Positions 43,713 through 53,439 of a stretch of DNA of 64,000 bases are shown piece after piece. Position numbers and translations under genes: made by a program. The notes below the pieces were generated by a model, which was not told the origin of the DNA, made no database searches, and saw nothing but the letters and a program-made list of their open reading frames with translations. Positions within the stretch are counted from its first letter, which is position 1. Each line of letters starts with the position of its first letter. Source of the DNA: Alteromonas sp. RKMC-009 (GTDB lineage Bacteria; Pseudomonadota; Gammaproteobacteria; Enterobacterales; Alteromonadaceae); the NCBI RefSeq assembly GCF_003584565.2, contig NZ_CP031010.1, positions 3,410,001-3,474,000 of the forward strand. The letters are read 5' to 3'.

Positions 43713-45701
43713 CTAAAGCAACATCTGGCGCATGTCTTCCAGAACTGCTTTTAAGTGTACAGCAAAGCGTGCTGCCACCGCGCCGTCAATAACACGATGG
43801 TCGTATGACAATGACAGCGGCACCATCAGACGAGGCTCAAACTCTTTACCATTCCACTTCGGTTTAATATCACTCTTCGATACGCCAAGGATGGCTACGT
43901 CAGGTGCATTAACGATTGGCGTGAATGCTGTACCACCAATGCCACCAAGGCTTGAAATGGTGAAGCAGCTACCCTGCATGTCAGCAGCTTTCAGCTTACC
44001 GTCACGGGCTTTCACACTGATTTCCATTAACTCTTTGGAAATCTCCATGATGCCTTTCTTGTCAACATCACGGACAACCGGCACGACCAGGCCTCCCGGC
44101 GTGTCTACTGCTATACCGATATGGTAGTATTTTTTCTGAATTAAAGACTCACCGTCCGCAGAAAGTGAAGTATTAAATACAGGATACGCTTTCAGTGCGT
44201 CGGCTACCGCTTTCATCATGAACACAAGCGGCGTAATTTTCACACCCAGCTTGCGCTTGTCAGCGATAACGTTCTGCTGCTTACGGAAATCTTCCAGATC
44301 AGTAATATCCGCTTCTTCGAACTGCGTAACGTGAGGGATGGTTACCCAGTTACGGTGCAGGTTCGGACCGGAGATTTTCTGAATACGGGTTAACGGCTTC
44401 TCTTCAATTTCACCGAACTTGGAGAAATCAACTTTAGGCTGCGCGATAACCTGTAAGCCACCACCTGTGTTGCCAGACGCTACGGCACCGGCTGTCGCTT
44501 TCGGACGGGCCAGTTCATGCTTCACGTAAGACTGGATGTCTTCTTTCAGAATACGGCCTTTACGACCTGTTGCGTCAACCTGAGTCAGATCAACACCAAA
44601 TTCACGGGCCAGACGACGTACAGACGGAGACGCGTGCACTTTACCTGTCTTAGGCTTGTTGCCTGCAGACGGGTGGTGCGGAACCGGCGGCGCTTTCTGC
44701 TGAGGCGCTTGCGCGGCAGGAGCCGGCGCTGCTGCAGCAGGCTTGCTTTCCGCTTTAGGTGCAGCAGGTTTCGCCGCGCCCTTCACTTTCAGCATAATAA
44801 CCGGTGTACCCTGAGACGCTTTGTCACCTTGCTTGATAAGCAGTTTGGTAACTGTACCGGCTTTAGGTGCAGGCACATCCATGGTCGCTTTGTCAGTTTC
44901 AAGGGTGATCAGGCCATCTTCCGCTTCCACGGTATCGCCTTCAGCAACCAGAATTTCGATAACGTCTACGTCAGTATCGCCACCGATATCAGGTACCTGA
45001 ACTTCAATTTCTTCTTCCGCAGGCGCTTCTTCAGCGGCCGGCGCAGATTCTGCTGCTGGTGCCGGCGCTTCCGCCGGAGCTGATTCCTGTGCAGGCGCAG
45101 AAGCTTCGCCACCACCGACTTCCAGAGTCAGAACCAGAGAACCTTCAGACACCTTGTCACCTTCTTTTACTTTCAAGCTAACCACTTTACCCGCCTGCGG
45201 CGAAGGAACGTCCATGGTTGCTTTGTCAGTTTCTAAGGTGATCAGGCCGTCTTCCGCTTCCACGGTATCGCCTTCAGCTACCAGAATTTCGATTACGTCT
45301 ACGTCAGCAGCGTCACCGATATCCGGTACCGTTACTTCAATCACAGACGTGCTGCCAGAAGCAGCCGGCGCTGCTTCCTGCTTAGGCGCTTCTTCTTTTA
45401 GCGCTTCCGCTTTCGGCGCTTCAGCAGCCTTTTCTTCAGCTGCAGGCGCACTGTCAGCAGCACCCGCTACTTCCAGTTTCGCCAGTAAATCGCCTTCAGA
45501 AATTTTATCGCCAACTTTTACAGTCAGCTCAGATACCTTGCCGGCAAACGGCACAGGGATATCCATGCTGGCTTTGTCGCTTTCTACCGTAACCAGTGCA
45601 TCTTCCGCTTCTACGGAATCACCCACTGCTACGCAAATTTCGATTACTTCTACCGAATCTTCACCCAGATCCGGTACGAGAACGTCTTTAATATCTGCCA
45701 T
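43713..45701 (-). CDS. aceF: Pyruvate dehydrogenase E2, dihydrolipoyl acetyltransferase with three lipoyl domains
   Basis: The product is 662 residues. Three lipoyl domains carry modified lysines at about 43 (ESDKASM), 160 (ETDKATM) and 271 (ETDKATM), joined by long Ala/Pro/Glu linkers. The peripheral subunit-binding domain is near 355-390 ([16 protein letters not shown]), and the catalytic domain ends in SYDHRVIDG with His635 and Asp639. It forms the 24-mer core and transfers acetyl groups to CoA. Lipoyl domains 2 and 3 are nearly identical even in DNA. It follows aceE by 20 nt. Confidence 0.97.
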   Translation of the reverse strand: MADIKDVLVPDLGEDSVEVIEICVAVGDSVEAEDALVTVESDKASMDIPVPFAGKVSELTVKVGDKISEGDLLAKLEVAGAADSAPAAEEKAAEAPKAEALKEEAPKQEAAPAASGSTSVIEVTVPDIGDAADVDVIEILVAEGDTVEAEDGLITLETDKATMDVPSPQAGKVVSLKVKEGDKVSEGSLVLTLEVGGGEASAPAQESAPAEAPAPAAESAPAAEEAPAEEEIEVQVPDIGGDTDVDVIEILVAEGDTVEAEDGLITLETDKATMDVPAPKAGTVTKLLIKQGDKASQGTPVIMLKVKGAAKPAAPKAESKPAAAAPAPAAQAPQQKAPPVPHHPSAGNKPKTGKVHASPSVRRLAREFGVDLTQVDATGRKGRILKEDIQSYVKHELARPKATAGAVASGNTGGGLQVIAQPKVDFSKFGEIEEKPLTRIQKISGPNLHRNWVTIPHVTQFEEADITDLEDFRKQQNVIADKRKLGVKITPLVFMMKAVADALKAYPVFNTSLSADGESLIQKKYYHIGIAVDTPGGLVVPVVRDVDKKGIMEISKELMEISVKARDGKLKAADMQGSCFTISSLGGIGGTAFTPIVNAPDVAILGVSKSDIKPKWNGKEFEPRLMVPLSLSYDHRVIDGAVAARFAVHLKAVLEDMRQMLL
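44879..44973. repeat. Internal 95-bp repeat of aceF lipoyl domains, copy 1 (copy 2 at 45212-45306)
   Basis: These 95 bp encode the core of lipoyl domain 3 and match 45212-45306 (domain 2) at 89 of 95 positions by my hand alignment. Domain 1 is clearly more diverged. The level of DNA identity suggests recent gene conversion or duplication within aceF. Confidence 0.8.
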
Positions 45702-45721
45702 GTTCGTTAGTCTCCCTTAGC

Positions 45722-48388
45722 TTATGCGTAAAGTGGGTTAACTTTCTCGGCATCAATACCCAGATCCGTCATTGCTTTTGACAGTGTCTTGGCATCAACA
45801 GAACCCGCCTTGTAAAGTTCGTACAGCGCAGCGTAAGTCACGTATGCAGCGTCAACTTCGAAGTGACGACGCAGATTCGCGCGGCTGTCAGAACGACCGA
45901 AACCATCAGTACCCAGTACACGGTATGCGCCCGGTACGAAATCACGTACCTGCTCGCCGTAGTTCTTGATGTAGTCAGTTGCAGTGATAGTCGGACCGTC
46001 GTTACCTTCGCTGAGTACTTCAGTGATGTAAGGTACTTTCGCTGTCGCTTCAGGGTGCAGCATGTTGTGACGGTCACAATCCTGACCATCGCGTGCCAGT
46101 TCGTTGAACGACGTTACGCTGTAAACTTCTGCTTCTACGCCGTAGTCAGACGCCAGTTTCGCAGCCGCTTCACGTACCTGCTCAAGGATGGTACCAGAGC
46201 TCAGCAGTTTCACTTTCTTATCGCTGCTGCCTACTGTATCCAGCTTGTAGATACCTTTAACGATACCTTCTTCAACACCCTTAGGCATTTCAGGCTGCTT
46301 GTAGTTTTCGTTCATGACTGTCAGGTAGTAGAACACGTCTTCCTGATCTTCCAGCATGCGACGTAAACCGTCTTGTACGATAACAGCCACTTCATAACCG
46401 TAAGTCGGGTCGTAGCTCACACAGTTCGGGATTAATGCCGCCTGAGTATGAGAGTGACCGTCCTGGTGCTGCAAACCTTCGCCGTTCAGCGTTGTACGAC
46501 CAGCAGTACCACCAACCAGGAAACCACGGGTACGTGAATCACCGGCTGCCCATGCCAGGTCGCCAACACGCTGGAAACCAAACATTGAGTAGTAGATGTA
46601 GAACGGCACCATTGGCAGGTCGTTGGTGCTGTAAGACGTACCTGCTGCTAACCACGATGCCATCGCACCCAGTTCGTTGATACCTTCCTGCAGTACCTGA
46701 CCTTTCTTGTCTTCACGGTAGTAAGCAACCTGATCAGAATCCTGTGGCTCGTATTTCTGACCTTGTGAAGAGTAGATACCTACCTGACGGAACAAACCTT
46801 CCATACCGAAAGTACGGGCTTCATCAGGGATGATAGGTACGATGCGCTTACCGATTTGCTTGTCTTTAAGCAGTGCAGTCAGTACACGTACGAACGCCAT
46901 AGTGGTAGAGATTTCACGGTCGCCGGAACCTTTAGTGATGGCCTCGAACGCTTTCAGAGCAGGCGCTGGCAAGTCTTCAGTTGCTTTAGCGCGACGAACC
47001 GGCATATAGCCATGCAGGGCTTCACGACGTGCGCGCAGATATTTCATCTCTTCGCTGTCTTCGTCGAACTTGTAGTAAGGCAAATCAGCTAATGCTTCGT
47101 CAGATACAGGGATGTTGAAACGATCGCGATACTGCTTAACCGCTTCTTTGTCCATTTTCTTAACCTGGTGGGCAATGTTCTTACCTTCACCGGATGCCCC
47201 CATGCCGTAACCTTTAACGGTTTTAGCAAGGATTACCTGTGGACGACCTTTAGTCTTGGTTGCGCGATCGTATGCCGCATAAACTTTAACCGGATCGTGA
47301 CCACCACGGTTCAGACGCCAGATGTCTTCATCTGACATGTTAGAAACCATTTCTTTCAGTTCAGGGTACTTACCGAAGAACTTCTCACGGGTGTACGCGC
47401 CGCCTTTGGCTTTACAGTTCTGGTATTCACCGTCGATAGTTTCGTTCATCAGGTCAAGCAGCTTGCCTGAAGTATCGCGGGCTAACAGTGGATCCCAGTA
47501 GCGACCCCAGATAACTTTGATCACTTCCCAGCCTGCGCCGCGGAATGTACCTTCCAGTTCCTGAATGATTTTGCCGTTACCACGTACAGGGCCGTCAAGA
47601 CGCTGCAGGTTACAGTTGATAACGAATGTCAGGTTGTCCAGGCCTTCGCGGGCAGCCAGACCGATAGCACCCAAGCTTTCCGGCTCATCACACTCACCGT
47701 CACCCATGTAGCACCATACGCGCTGTTCTGAGCAGTCTTTGATACCACGGTCAGTCAGGTACTTAAGGAAACGGGCAAGATAAATCGCCTGCATTGGACC
47801 TAAGCCCATAGATACAGTCGGGAACTGCCAGAAATCAGGCATTAATTTAGGGTGCGGGTAAGAAGACAGACCTTTGCCGTCTACTTCCTGACGGAAACCA
47901 TCCAGTTGTTCTTCGGTCAGACGACCTTCAATGTATGCACGGCTGTAGATACCGGGTGCCACGTGGCCCTGATAGAATACGAAGTCGCCGCCATCTTTTT
48001 CATTTGGTGCACGGTAGAAGTGGTTGAAGCCCACATCGTACAGCATTGCAGAAGATGCAAAGCTTGAAATGTGACCGCCCAGCTCTAAGTCTTTCTTAGA
48101 ACCACGCAGAACCATCATCAGGGCATTCCAACGCAGGGCGTTACGGATTTTGCCTTCAATAGTCTGGTCACCAGGCATGGTAGGTTCTTGCCCAGGTGGA
48201 ATCGTGTTGATGTAAGCCGTGGTTGCGTCGTACGGCAAGTGGGCACCATTTCTGCGTGCTTTCTCAATCAGTGATTCTAATAAAAAGTGCGCTCTTTCAA
48301 CGCCTTCTTCTTCTAATACTGACTCTAACGACTCCAGCCATTCTTGTGTTTCTTGTGGATCCACATCTTGGTGCATCATTTCAGTCAT
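45722..48388 (-). CDS. aceE: Pyruvate dehydrogenase E1 component, homodimeric type
   Basis: The product is 888 residues (E. coli 887). It decarboxylates pyruvate with thiamine diphosphate and acetylates the lipoyl arms of E2. The ThDP/Mg motif GDGECDEPESLGAIGLAAREGLDNL-type region (with the following NCNLQRLDGPVRGN) is intact, as is the N-terminal GGHISSFASSA with the active-site histidine. It opens the aceE-aceF-lpdA group, 160 nt after pdhR, and the PdhR repressor is encoded just upstream. Confidence 0.97.
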   Translation of the reverse strand: MTEMMHQDVDPQETQEWLESLESVLEEEGVERAHFLLESLIEKARRNGAHLPYDATTAYINTIPPGQEPTMPGDQTIEGKIRNALRWNALMMVLRGSKKDLELGGHISSFASSAMLYDVGFNHFYRAPNEKDGGDFVFYQGHVAPGIYSRAYIEGRLTEEQLDGFRQEVDGKGLSSYPHPKLMPDFWQFPTVSMGLGPMQAIYLARFLKYLTDRGIKDCSEQRVWCYMGDGECDEPESLGAIGLAAREGLDNLTFVINCNLQRLDGPVRGNGKIIQELEGTFRGAGWEVIKVIWGRYWDPLLARDTSGKLLDLMNETIDGEYQNCKAKGGAYTREKFFGKYPELKEMVSNMSDEDIWRLNRGGHDPVKVYAAYDRATKTKGRPQVILAKTVKGYGMGASGEGKNIAHQVKKMDKEAVKQYRDRFNIPVSDEALADLPYYKFDEDSEEMKYLRARREALHGYMPVRRAKATEDLPAPALKAFEAITKGSGDREISTTMAFVRVLTALLKDKQIGKRIVPIIPDEARTFGMEGLFRQVGIYSSQGQKYEPQDSDQVAYYREDKKGQVLQEGINELGAMASWLAAGTSYSTNDLPMVPFYIYYSMFGFQRVGDLAWAAGDSRTRGFLVGGTAGRTTLNGEGLQHQDGHSHTQAALIPNCVSYDPTYGYEVAVIVQDGLRRMLEDQEDVFYYLTVMNENYKQPEMPKGVEEGIVKGIYKLDTVGSSDKKVKLLSSGTILEQVREAAAKLASDYGVEAEVYSVTSFNELARDGQDCDRHNMLHPEATAKVPYITEVLSEGNDGPTITATDYIKNYGEQVRDFVPGAYRVLGTDGFGRSDSRANLRRHFEVDAAYVTYAALYELYKAGSVDAKTLSKAMTDLGIDAEKVNPLYA

Positions 48389-48548
48389 GGTGCCATCCTA
48401 TTGTTGCTGATATTGAAAACCATCCTTGCCGGCAAAACCGGAGGATGGAAAGACTAAAACCAGGTTGTACGTTACGTAGGCCTTACCGGCTTACTGTTTT
48501 TCTTTTCTTACCTGTTACAAACCGGCAAGGAATTACTAAGGCAGAGCC

Positions 48549-49307
48549 TTAAATCTCCAGGCGTCTTAACGCGCGTTGCACTCGGCTGTCACGCTGGTTA
48601 ATCGCCAGAAGCGTTTTCTCAATTAACGCAAGGTGGGCGTTACACGCCTGTCTTGCTGCTTCCGGGTCGCGGGATGCGATAGCAGCCAGAATTTCCTTAC
48701 GCTGACGTCTGACTTCGGCGTTAATGTCTATTTCATCATTCTGATGTAAGGCAAACATTTCGAAGTTACGTTCAATATTCTCGACCAGCATGGTCTGCAT
48801 GGTGCTCATTACATGTAACAACACCATGTTATGGGAGGCGCGCGCCATCACCATATAAAATTCACCGACCGCTTCTGCCAGAGCACGTTTACTTTCCCCG
48901 GGAGCGGGTACCGGCAAGTTATCCAGCGCGGCCTGCAGTGCCTGATAATCTTCAGGCTGGCCCCGCAGCGCTGCGTAATAGGCAGCCATACCTTCCAGCG
49001 CATGACGAAATTCAAGTAGATCGAACTGCGTTTCCGGACGACGACTGATAAGCGCCATTAACGGGTCGGTCATTGCCGCATTAAGGTTACGGCTGACAAA
49101 GGTGCCGCCTCCCTGCTTGCGCTCAACCAGACCACGGGCCTGCAGGTTGCCAATTGCTTCACGGAGCGAAGGACGGGAAACATCAAACTGGGTTGCCAGT
49201 TCGCGTTCAGGAGGTAGTTGTTGTCCGGCCAGCAGTGTGCCATCAAGAATCATTGATTCGAGCTGTTCAGTGATGACATCTGATAATTTTTTCCGACCGT
49301 GGCGCAT
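48549..49307 (-). CDS. pdhR: Pyruvate dehydrogenase complex repressor, GntR/FadR family
   Basis: The product is 252 residues. The N-terminal winged helix (KLSDVITEQLESMILDGTL, then QQLPPERELATQFDVSRPSL) and QGGGTFVSR match PdhR closely, and the C-terminal FCD domain (DLLEFRHALEGMAAYYAALRG) is typical. PdhR represses aceE-aceF-lpdA and its own gene in the absence of pyruvate. A near-consensus PdhR box lies 68 nt upstream at 49376-49390. The order pdhR-aceE-aceF-lpdA is as in E. coli. Confidence 0.94.
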   Translation of the reverse strand: MRHGRKKLSDVITEQLESMILDGTLLAGQQLPPERELATQFDVSRPSLREAIGNLQARGLVERKQGGGTFVSRNLNAAMTDPLMALISRRPETQFDLLEFRHALEGMAAYYAALRGQPEDYQALQAALDNLPVPAPGESKRALAEAVGEFYMVMARASHNMVLLHVMSTMQTMLVENIERNFEMFALHQNDEIDINAEVRRQRKEILAAIASRDPEAARQACNAHLALIEKTLLAINQRDSRVQRALRRLEI

Positions 49308-49713
49308 ACCTGTGCGGTTCCTCGCTTATGAAAAGAGGCGGCCATAATGTAAACAAAGTTACTTGCCACCCACTCATTGGTCATACCATTTTACCTATCT
49401 AGTTTAGGGCAGATCGAAATGGAGGTAAATAGTCACCCATCGAAAGTAAGTTACATTTAACCTTTTAGACGAGCTAAATATTGAAATTGTTGAAATTTTT
49501 TTACAACATCATCTGGTCTGATGAGCGAAATGTGTTGTTTTTCTGTTCAAATCCGGTTGATTTAACGTGCTTTAGGGTTCATGGATGATGTGCAGAAATG
49601 AAGAGGTAAAGTATTGGCGGGGCACTCTTTGTATTAACAAATTGCCCCTGTATTGTTCTGTTATTGCAGGTCTCGTTATCATTTTACTGTGTAGTAAGAC
49701 CCCGCGGGCTGTT
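49308..49713. other. Intergenic region between pdhR and ampE
   Basis: These 406 bases hold no gene I can support. They contain the pdhR leader and PdhR box. Around 49619-49649 a two-part stem, GGGGCA/TGCCCC outside and TTTGT/ACAAA inside, lies about 65 nt beyond the ampE stop codon and may end or stabilise ampD-ampE mRNA. E. coli has aroP in this place; it is absent. Confidence 0.55.
49376..49390. promoter_or_regulatory. PdhR operator upstream of pdhR
   Basis: ATTGGTCATACCATT matches the E. coli PdhR consensus ATTGGT-N3-ACCAAT at 11 of the 12 defined bases. It lies about 70 bp upstream of the pdhR start codon, consistent with self-repression and control of the aceE-aceF readthrough transcript by pyruvate. 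Confidence 0.65.
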
Positions 49714-50580
49714 TCAGGCAACCCAACCGGTAATGGTGAGAACAGATGTGATCACCAGGATAAAAATGATATTCCTTTTTGCCAGCTTTACACCTGCCTG
49801 AACGTGTGCACACGCAGTCATTCTGCTGCAGGTAGCGCTGTCTCCGGCTTCAATAATTTCAGCCTGACGGGCTACAGACCAGAGTACAGCCGGCGTGCCT
49901 TCAGACACATTTGTCAGTTTCTCAAGCCAGACGGATGTGGCGCGGGAGAAATGCCCCACCACCAAAAATCCCAATGTCACCGCACGGGCTGGTAACCATT
50001 CCAGTGCGAAGAGCAACTGCCCTGTGGTCAGCGCTGCCTCCATGTGTTTGCCACGGTAATAATGGTGAGCTTCACGGACAAACATATAGAACAACGCGCC
50101 CGGTGCGCCGAAGAAAATGAAGAACAACATTACCGCGCCGTAATAACGAAAGTTTGCCAGCAAAAGTAATTGCTGCATGCGTGTGCCGTCGTCCGGCTCC
50201 GGTTCATTGTCTTCTTTACCCAGCAACCCGAGATGTAGTTCTTTTTCATACAAATCACAGGCTTCTCTGTCTTCCCGCTGGGCAGCCTGAAGCCAGGACT
50301 TATAAATCCGGCGAAAATTCGTACACCCTAATGCAAGGAACAGCACCGCCGTCTGAACGACAAATGTCAGAAAGCCACCGAAAATGTAAGTTTCTGTCAG
50401 CCCTAACAGCACCGCCGGTATAAGAAGGTACAGCCAGATTTTGCGGGATGCCTGTGTATCGTCGCCGCTTATGCCCATTTTTCGCAAACAGAAGTTAACA
50501 AAAACCGGTGACTGCCAGTAGCGGTTCCGCAAGAACATTCTGTCAAACGCCAGCGCCAGTAAAAGACTAATCAGAATCAC
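49714..50580 (-). CDS. ampE: AmpE family membrane protein
   Basis: The product is 288 residues from a GTG preceded by AAGGAATAATGAC. Several membrane segments are visible (start, about 50-85, 145-165, 200-220 and the C-terminal IIFILVITSVLTITGWVA). Family landmarks include LLALAFDRMFLRNRYWQ near the start and ALEWLPARAVTLGFLVVGHF. It was first described as a signalling protein for beta-lactamase induction; its real activity is uncertain. It follows ampD by 62 nt on the same strand, as in E. coli. Confidence 0.92.
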   Translation of the reverse strand: MILISLLLALAFDRMFLRNRYWQSPVFVNFCLRKMGISGDDTQASRKIWLYLLIPAVLLGLTETYIFGGFLTFVVQTAVLFLALGCTNFRRIYKSWLQAAQREDREACDLYEKELHLGLLGKEDNEPEPDDGTRMQQLLLLANFRYYGAVMLFFIFFGAPGALFYMFVREAHHYYRGKHMEAALTTGQLLFALEWLPARAVTLGFLVVGHFSRATSVWLEKLTNVSEGTPAVLWSVARQAEIIEAGDSATCSRMTACAHVQAGVKLAKRNIIFILVITSVLTITGWVA

Positions 50581-50642
50581 GTCATTATTCCTTTATTCCC
50601 GGGTCCGGTGACCCGTTATCACTTAAACAATATTAACTAACG

Positions 50643-51194
50643 TTACTGCTGCTTTGTCGCTTCAAACGACAAGCCTGTGCGCAACCGGCACCAGTCAAAA
50701 TACTCTCCCGGATCGGTTTTACGGCCGGGTGCAATATCACTGTGTCCGGTAATTCTGCCGATGGTGATGGCCGGATGGGTGTCGATAATAAACTGTGTCA
50801 CCCGTTGTAATGCCTGATATTGCTCAGCAGTGAACGGTTCGTTATCACAACCTTCCATTTCAATACCAATGGCGTAGTCGTTACATTTATTACGCCCCTG
50901 AAAAACAGAAAGCCCGGCATGCCAGGCTCTTGCCGATAGCGGCACAAACTGTTCAACCTGCCCGTCACGGTAAATCACACAATGAGCAGATACTTTTACG
51001 TTTTTAAGATCGCTATAGGAAGGATGTGCATTGATATCAATGGTACCGGTGAACAACCGGCGGATATCACCTGTACCGTACTGTCCGGCAGGTAATGAAA
51101 TATTATGGATGACAAGCAATGAAATGCAGGCATCTTCCGGCCGCTCATCATAGAACGGTGACGGTGTGTACTGACTGTCGGGGATAAAATCCAT
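50643..51194 (-). CDS. ampD: 1,6-anhydro-N-acetylmuramyl-L-alanine amidase AmpD
   Basis: The product is 183 residues (E. coli AmpD 183). This cytoplasmic zinc amidase cleaves the peptide from anhydromuropeptides during cell-wall recycling and so keeps AmpR-controlled beta-lactamase off. Zinc ligands are visible: His in LLVIHNISLP, His and Asp in GHSDIAPGRKTDPG. The catalytic Glu lies in YAIGIEMEGCDNEPF. It pairs with ampE and is divergent from the aspartic protease and nadC genes. Confidence 0.95.
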   Translation of the reverse strand: MDFIPDSQYTPSPFYDERPEDACISLLVIHNISLPAGQYGTGDIRRLFTGTIDINAHPSYSDLKNVKVSAHCVIYRDGQVEQFVPLSARAWHAGLSVFQGRNKCNDYAIGIEMEGCDNEPFTAEQYQALQRVTQFIIDTHPAITIGRITGHSDIAPGRKTDPGEYFDWCRLRTGLSFEATKQQ

Positions 51195-51309
51195 GGTCGC
51201 ACAGAAAATCTCAGGTCATGCCTAAGTTTGACATCTGCTATTGCCATACTCAAGAATAACCCTACATATAACTTTCAAAGTTAGACACTTATATATAGCC
51301 GGGGGAACG

Positions 51310-51816
51310 GTGAGCAGTGAACATAATGCCGGAAAGTGGATGTACATACTGGCCTGGATTTGCGGGCTGGGCTTGCTGACATTTGTTTTTGGTGACTTGC
51401 TTGACCGGCAGGAAAACCCGAATCGTGAACCGGAATCTGTGCGCATTGAAAATCAAACGGAAGTGCGGCTGAAACAAAACCGCGCCGGTCATTACGTCAC
51501 GGCGGGCACGATAAACGGCGTACCGGTTGAGTTTATGATCGATACCGGCGCAACAGATGTTGCCATTCCCGCACATCTGCAGGAAAGACTTGGTTTAATC
51601 CCTACGGGCAGTGTACTGGCACAAACCGCCAACGGTGTGGTTCGTGTTGCAAGAACTGAGTTAAACAGTGTGTCTATTGGCGATATAACTGTTCATAACG
51701 TACGTGCGAATCTCAACCCCGGTATGAATGGTGAACAAATTTTACTCGGAATGAGCGTTTTAAAGCAGCTTGAGTTTACTCAGCGCGGAGAATGGTTAAT
51801 ATTGCGTACACTTTAA
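51310..51816 (+). CDS. Membrane-anchored retropepsin-like aspartic protease (clan AA, TIGR02281 type)
   Basis: The product is 168 residues from the GTG at 51310, chosen because GGGGGAAC precedes it; a frame starting at 51241 lacks such a site. One N-terminal membrane helix (MYILAWICGLGLLTFVFGD) is followed by a single retropepsin domain with the active-site FMIDTGATDVAIP and the flap-side LLGMSVLKQLEF. Such enzymes act as homodimers; their bacterial substrates are unknown. The gene lies 18 nt before nadC and is probably co-transcribed with it. Confidence 0.85.
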   Translation: MSSEHNAGKWMYILAWICGLGLLTFVFGDLLDRQENPNREPESVRIENQTEVRLKQNRAGHYVTAGTINGVPVEFMIDTGATDVAIPAHLQERLGLIPTGSVLAQTANGVVRVARTELNSVSIGDITVHNVRANLNPGMNGEQILLGMSVLKQLEFTQRGEWLILRTL

Positions 51817-52692
<876 letters not shown>

Positions 52693-52801
52693 AATTCACT
52701 TACAAATCAAAAGAGTGGATACATTCCTGTTATCCCCTAAAGGTATTCACTCTCATCCCCTCACTGCTGTAGAACCTATTCATATGTATATTTCTGAATA
52801 C

Positions 52802-52829
52802 TTGTCAGTTGACTTGCTCCGCCTATACT
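52802..52829 (+). promoter_or_regulatory. Probable sigma-70 promoter of pilA
   Basis: TTGTCA (52802-52807), a 16-nt spacer and TATACT (52824-52829) lie about 105 nt upstream of the pilA start, leaving a long leader that ends in CGGAGATATACC. No sigma-54 type TGGCAC-N5-TTGC site was noticed, unlike pilA of Pseudomonas. Confidence 0.4.
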
Positions 52830-52934
52830 GAGCATCAAGTACCGGGGACGTTGAAAAGGACGACTCGGGTATAAATCGTAACTTTGAATGAAAGATTTAA
52901 TTTAGCGCATTATACGCAAACCCGGAGATATACC

Positions 52935-53369
52935 ATGAAAAATGTTAACGCTCAAAACCAAAAAGGTTTCACTCTTATCGAACTGATGATCGTTGTTGCT
53001 ATCATCGGTATCCTGGCAGCAGTTGCTTTGCCAGCGTATCAAAACTACACGAAGAAAGCACGATACTCTGAAGTTATTATGGCTACACAGGCGGTGAAAA
53101 CTGCTGTTGAAGTTTGTGCTCAGACTGAAGCTGATTTGACTTCTTGTAGCGCTGGTGAAAACGGCGTACCAACTAACCTTAGCGGCGGTGTTTCCGATTA
53201 CGTAACATCTGTAACATGGACTGATGCAAATGCTACCACAGGAGCAATCGTAGTGGTACCTGCTGCGAGTGGTGGTTTGGCTGCTACAGATACTTACACT
53301 CTGACAGCAACCTATGCTTCAGGTGTAGTAACTTGGGCAGAGACTTGTGCCAACACTGACCTTTGCTAA
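52935..53369 (+). CDS. pilA: Type IV pilus major pilin PilA
   Basis: The product is 144 residues from the ATG at 52935. The prepilin leader [11 protein letters not shown] is cut after Gly11, and the mature N-terminus [20 protein letters not shown] is the classical N-methylated helix with Glu5. The globular part has a C-terminal disulfide pair (ETCANTDLC) and another Cys pair near residues 55-66. It polymerises into pili for twitching, adhesion or DNA uptake. A terminator directly downstream allows strong expression separate from pilC. The usual pilB gene does not follow. Confidence 0.96.
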   Translation: MKNVNAQNQKGFTLIELMIVVAIIGILAAVALPAYQNYTKKARYSEVIMATQAVKTAVEVCAQTEADLTSCSAGENGVPTNLSGGVSDYVTSVTWTDANATTGAIVVVPAASGGLAATDTYTLTATYASGVVTWAETCANTDLC

Positions 53370-53384
53370 TAACCTCATGAATTG

Positions 53385-53414
53385 TAAAGCCTGACTGCTG
53401 TTGGGCTTTTTCTT
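53385..53414 (+). terminator. Terminator after pilA
   Basis: AAAGCCTGAC, loop TGCT, GTTGGGCTTT (two G-U pairs) is followed by TTCTTTT. It sits in the 70-nt gap between pilA and pilC, and should keep pilC well below pilA. Confidence 0.65.
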
Positions 53415-53439
53415 TTCATAGATTCAAGGACAGTTTTCC

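Noticed and set aside
44517..45720. Arg/Phe- and Ser/Ala-rich plus-strand frames opposite aceF
   Set aside because: They arise from the Ala/Glu/Pro-rich linkers of aceF read in antisense.
49585..49995. Plus-strand frame between pdhR and ampE
   Set aside because: Two thirds of it lies antisense to ampE, it has no recognisable fold, and its start lacks a ribosome site.
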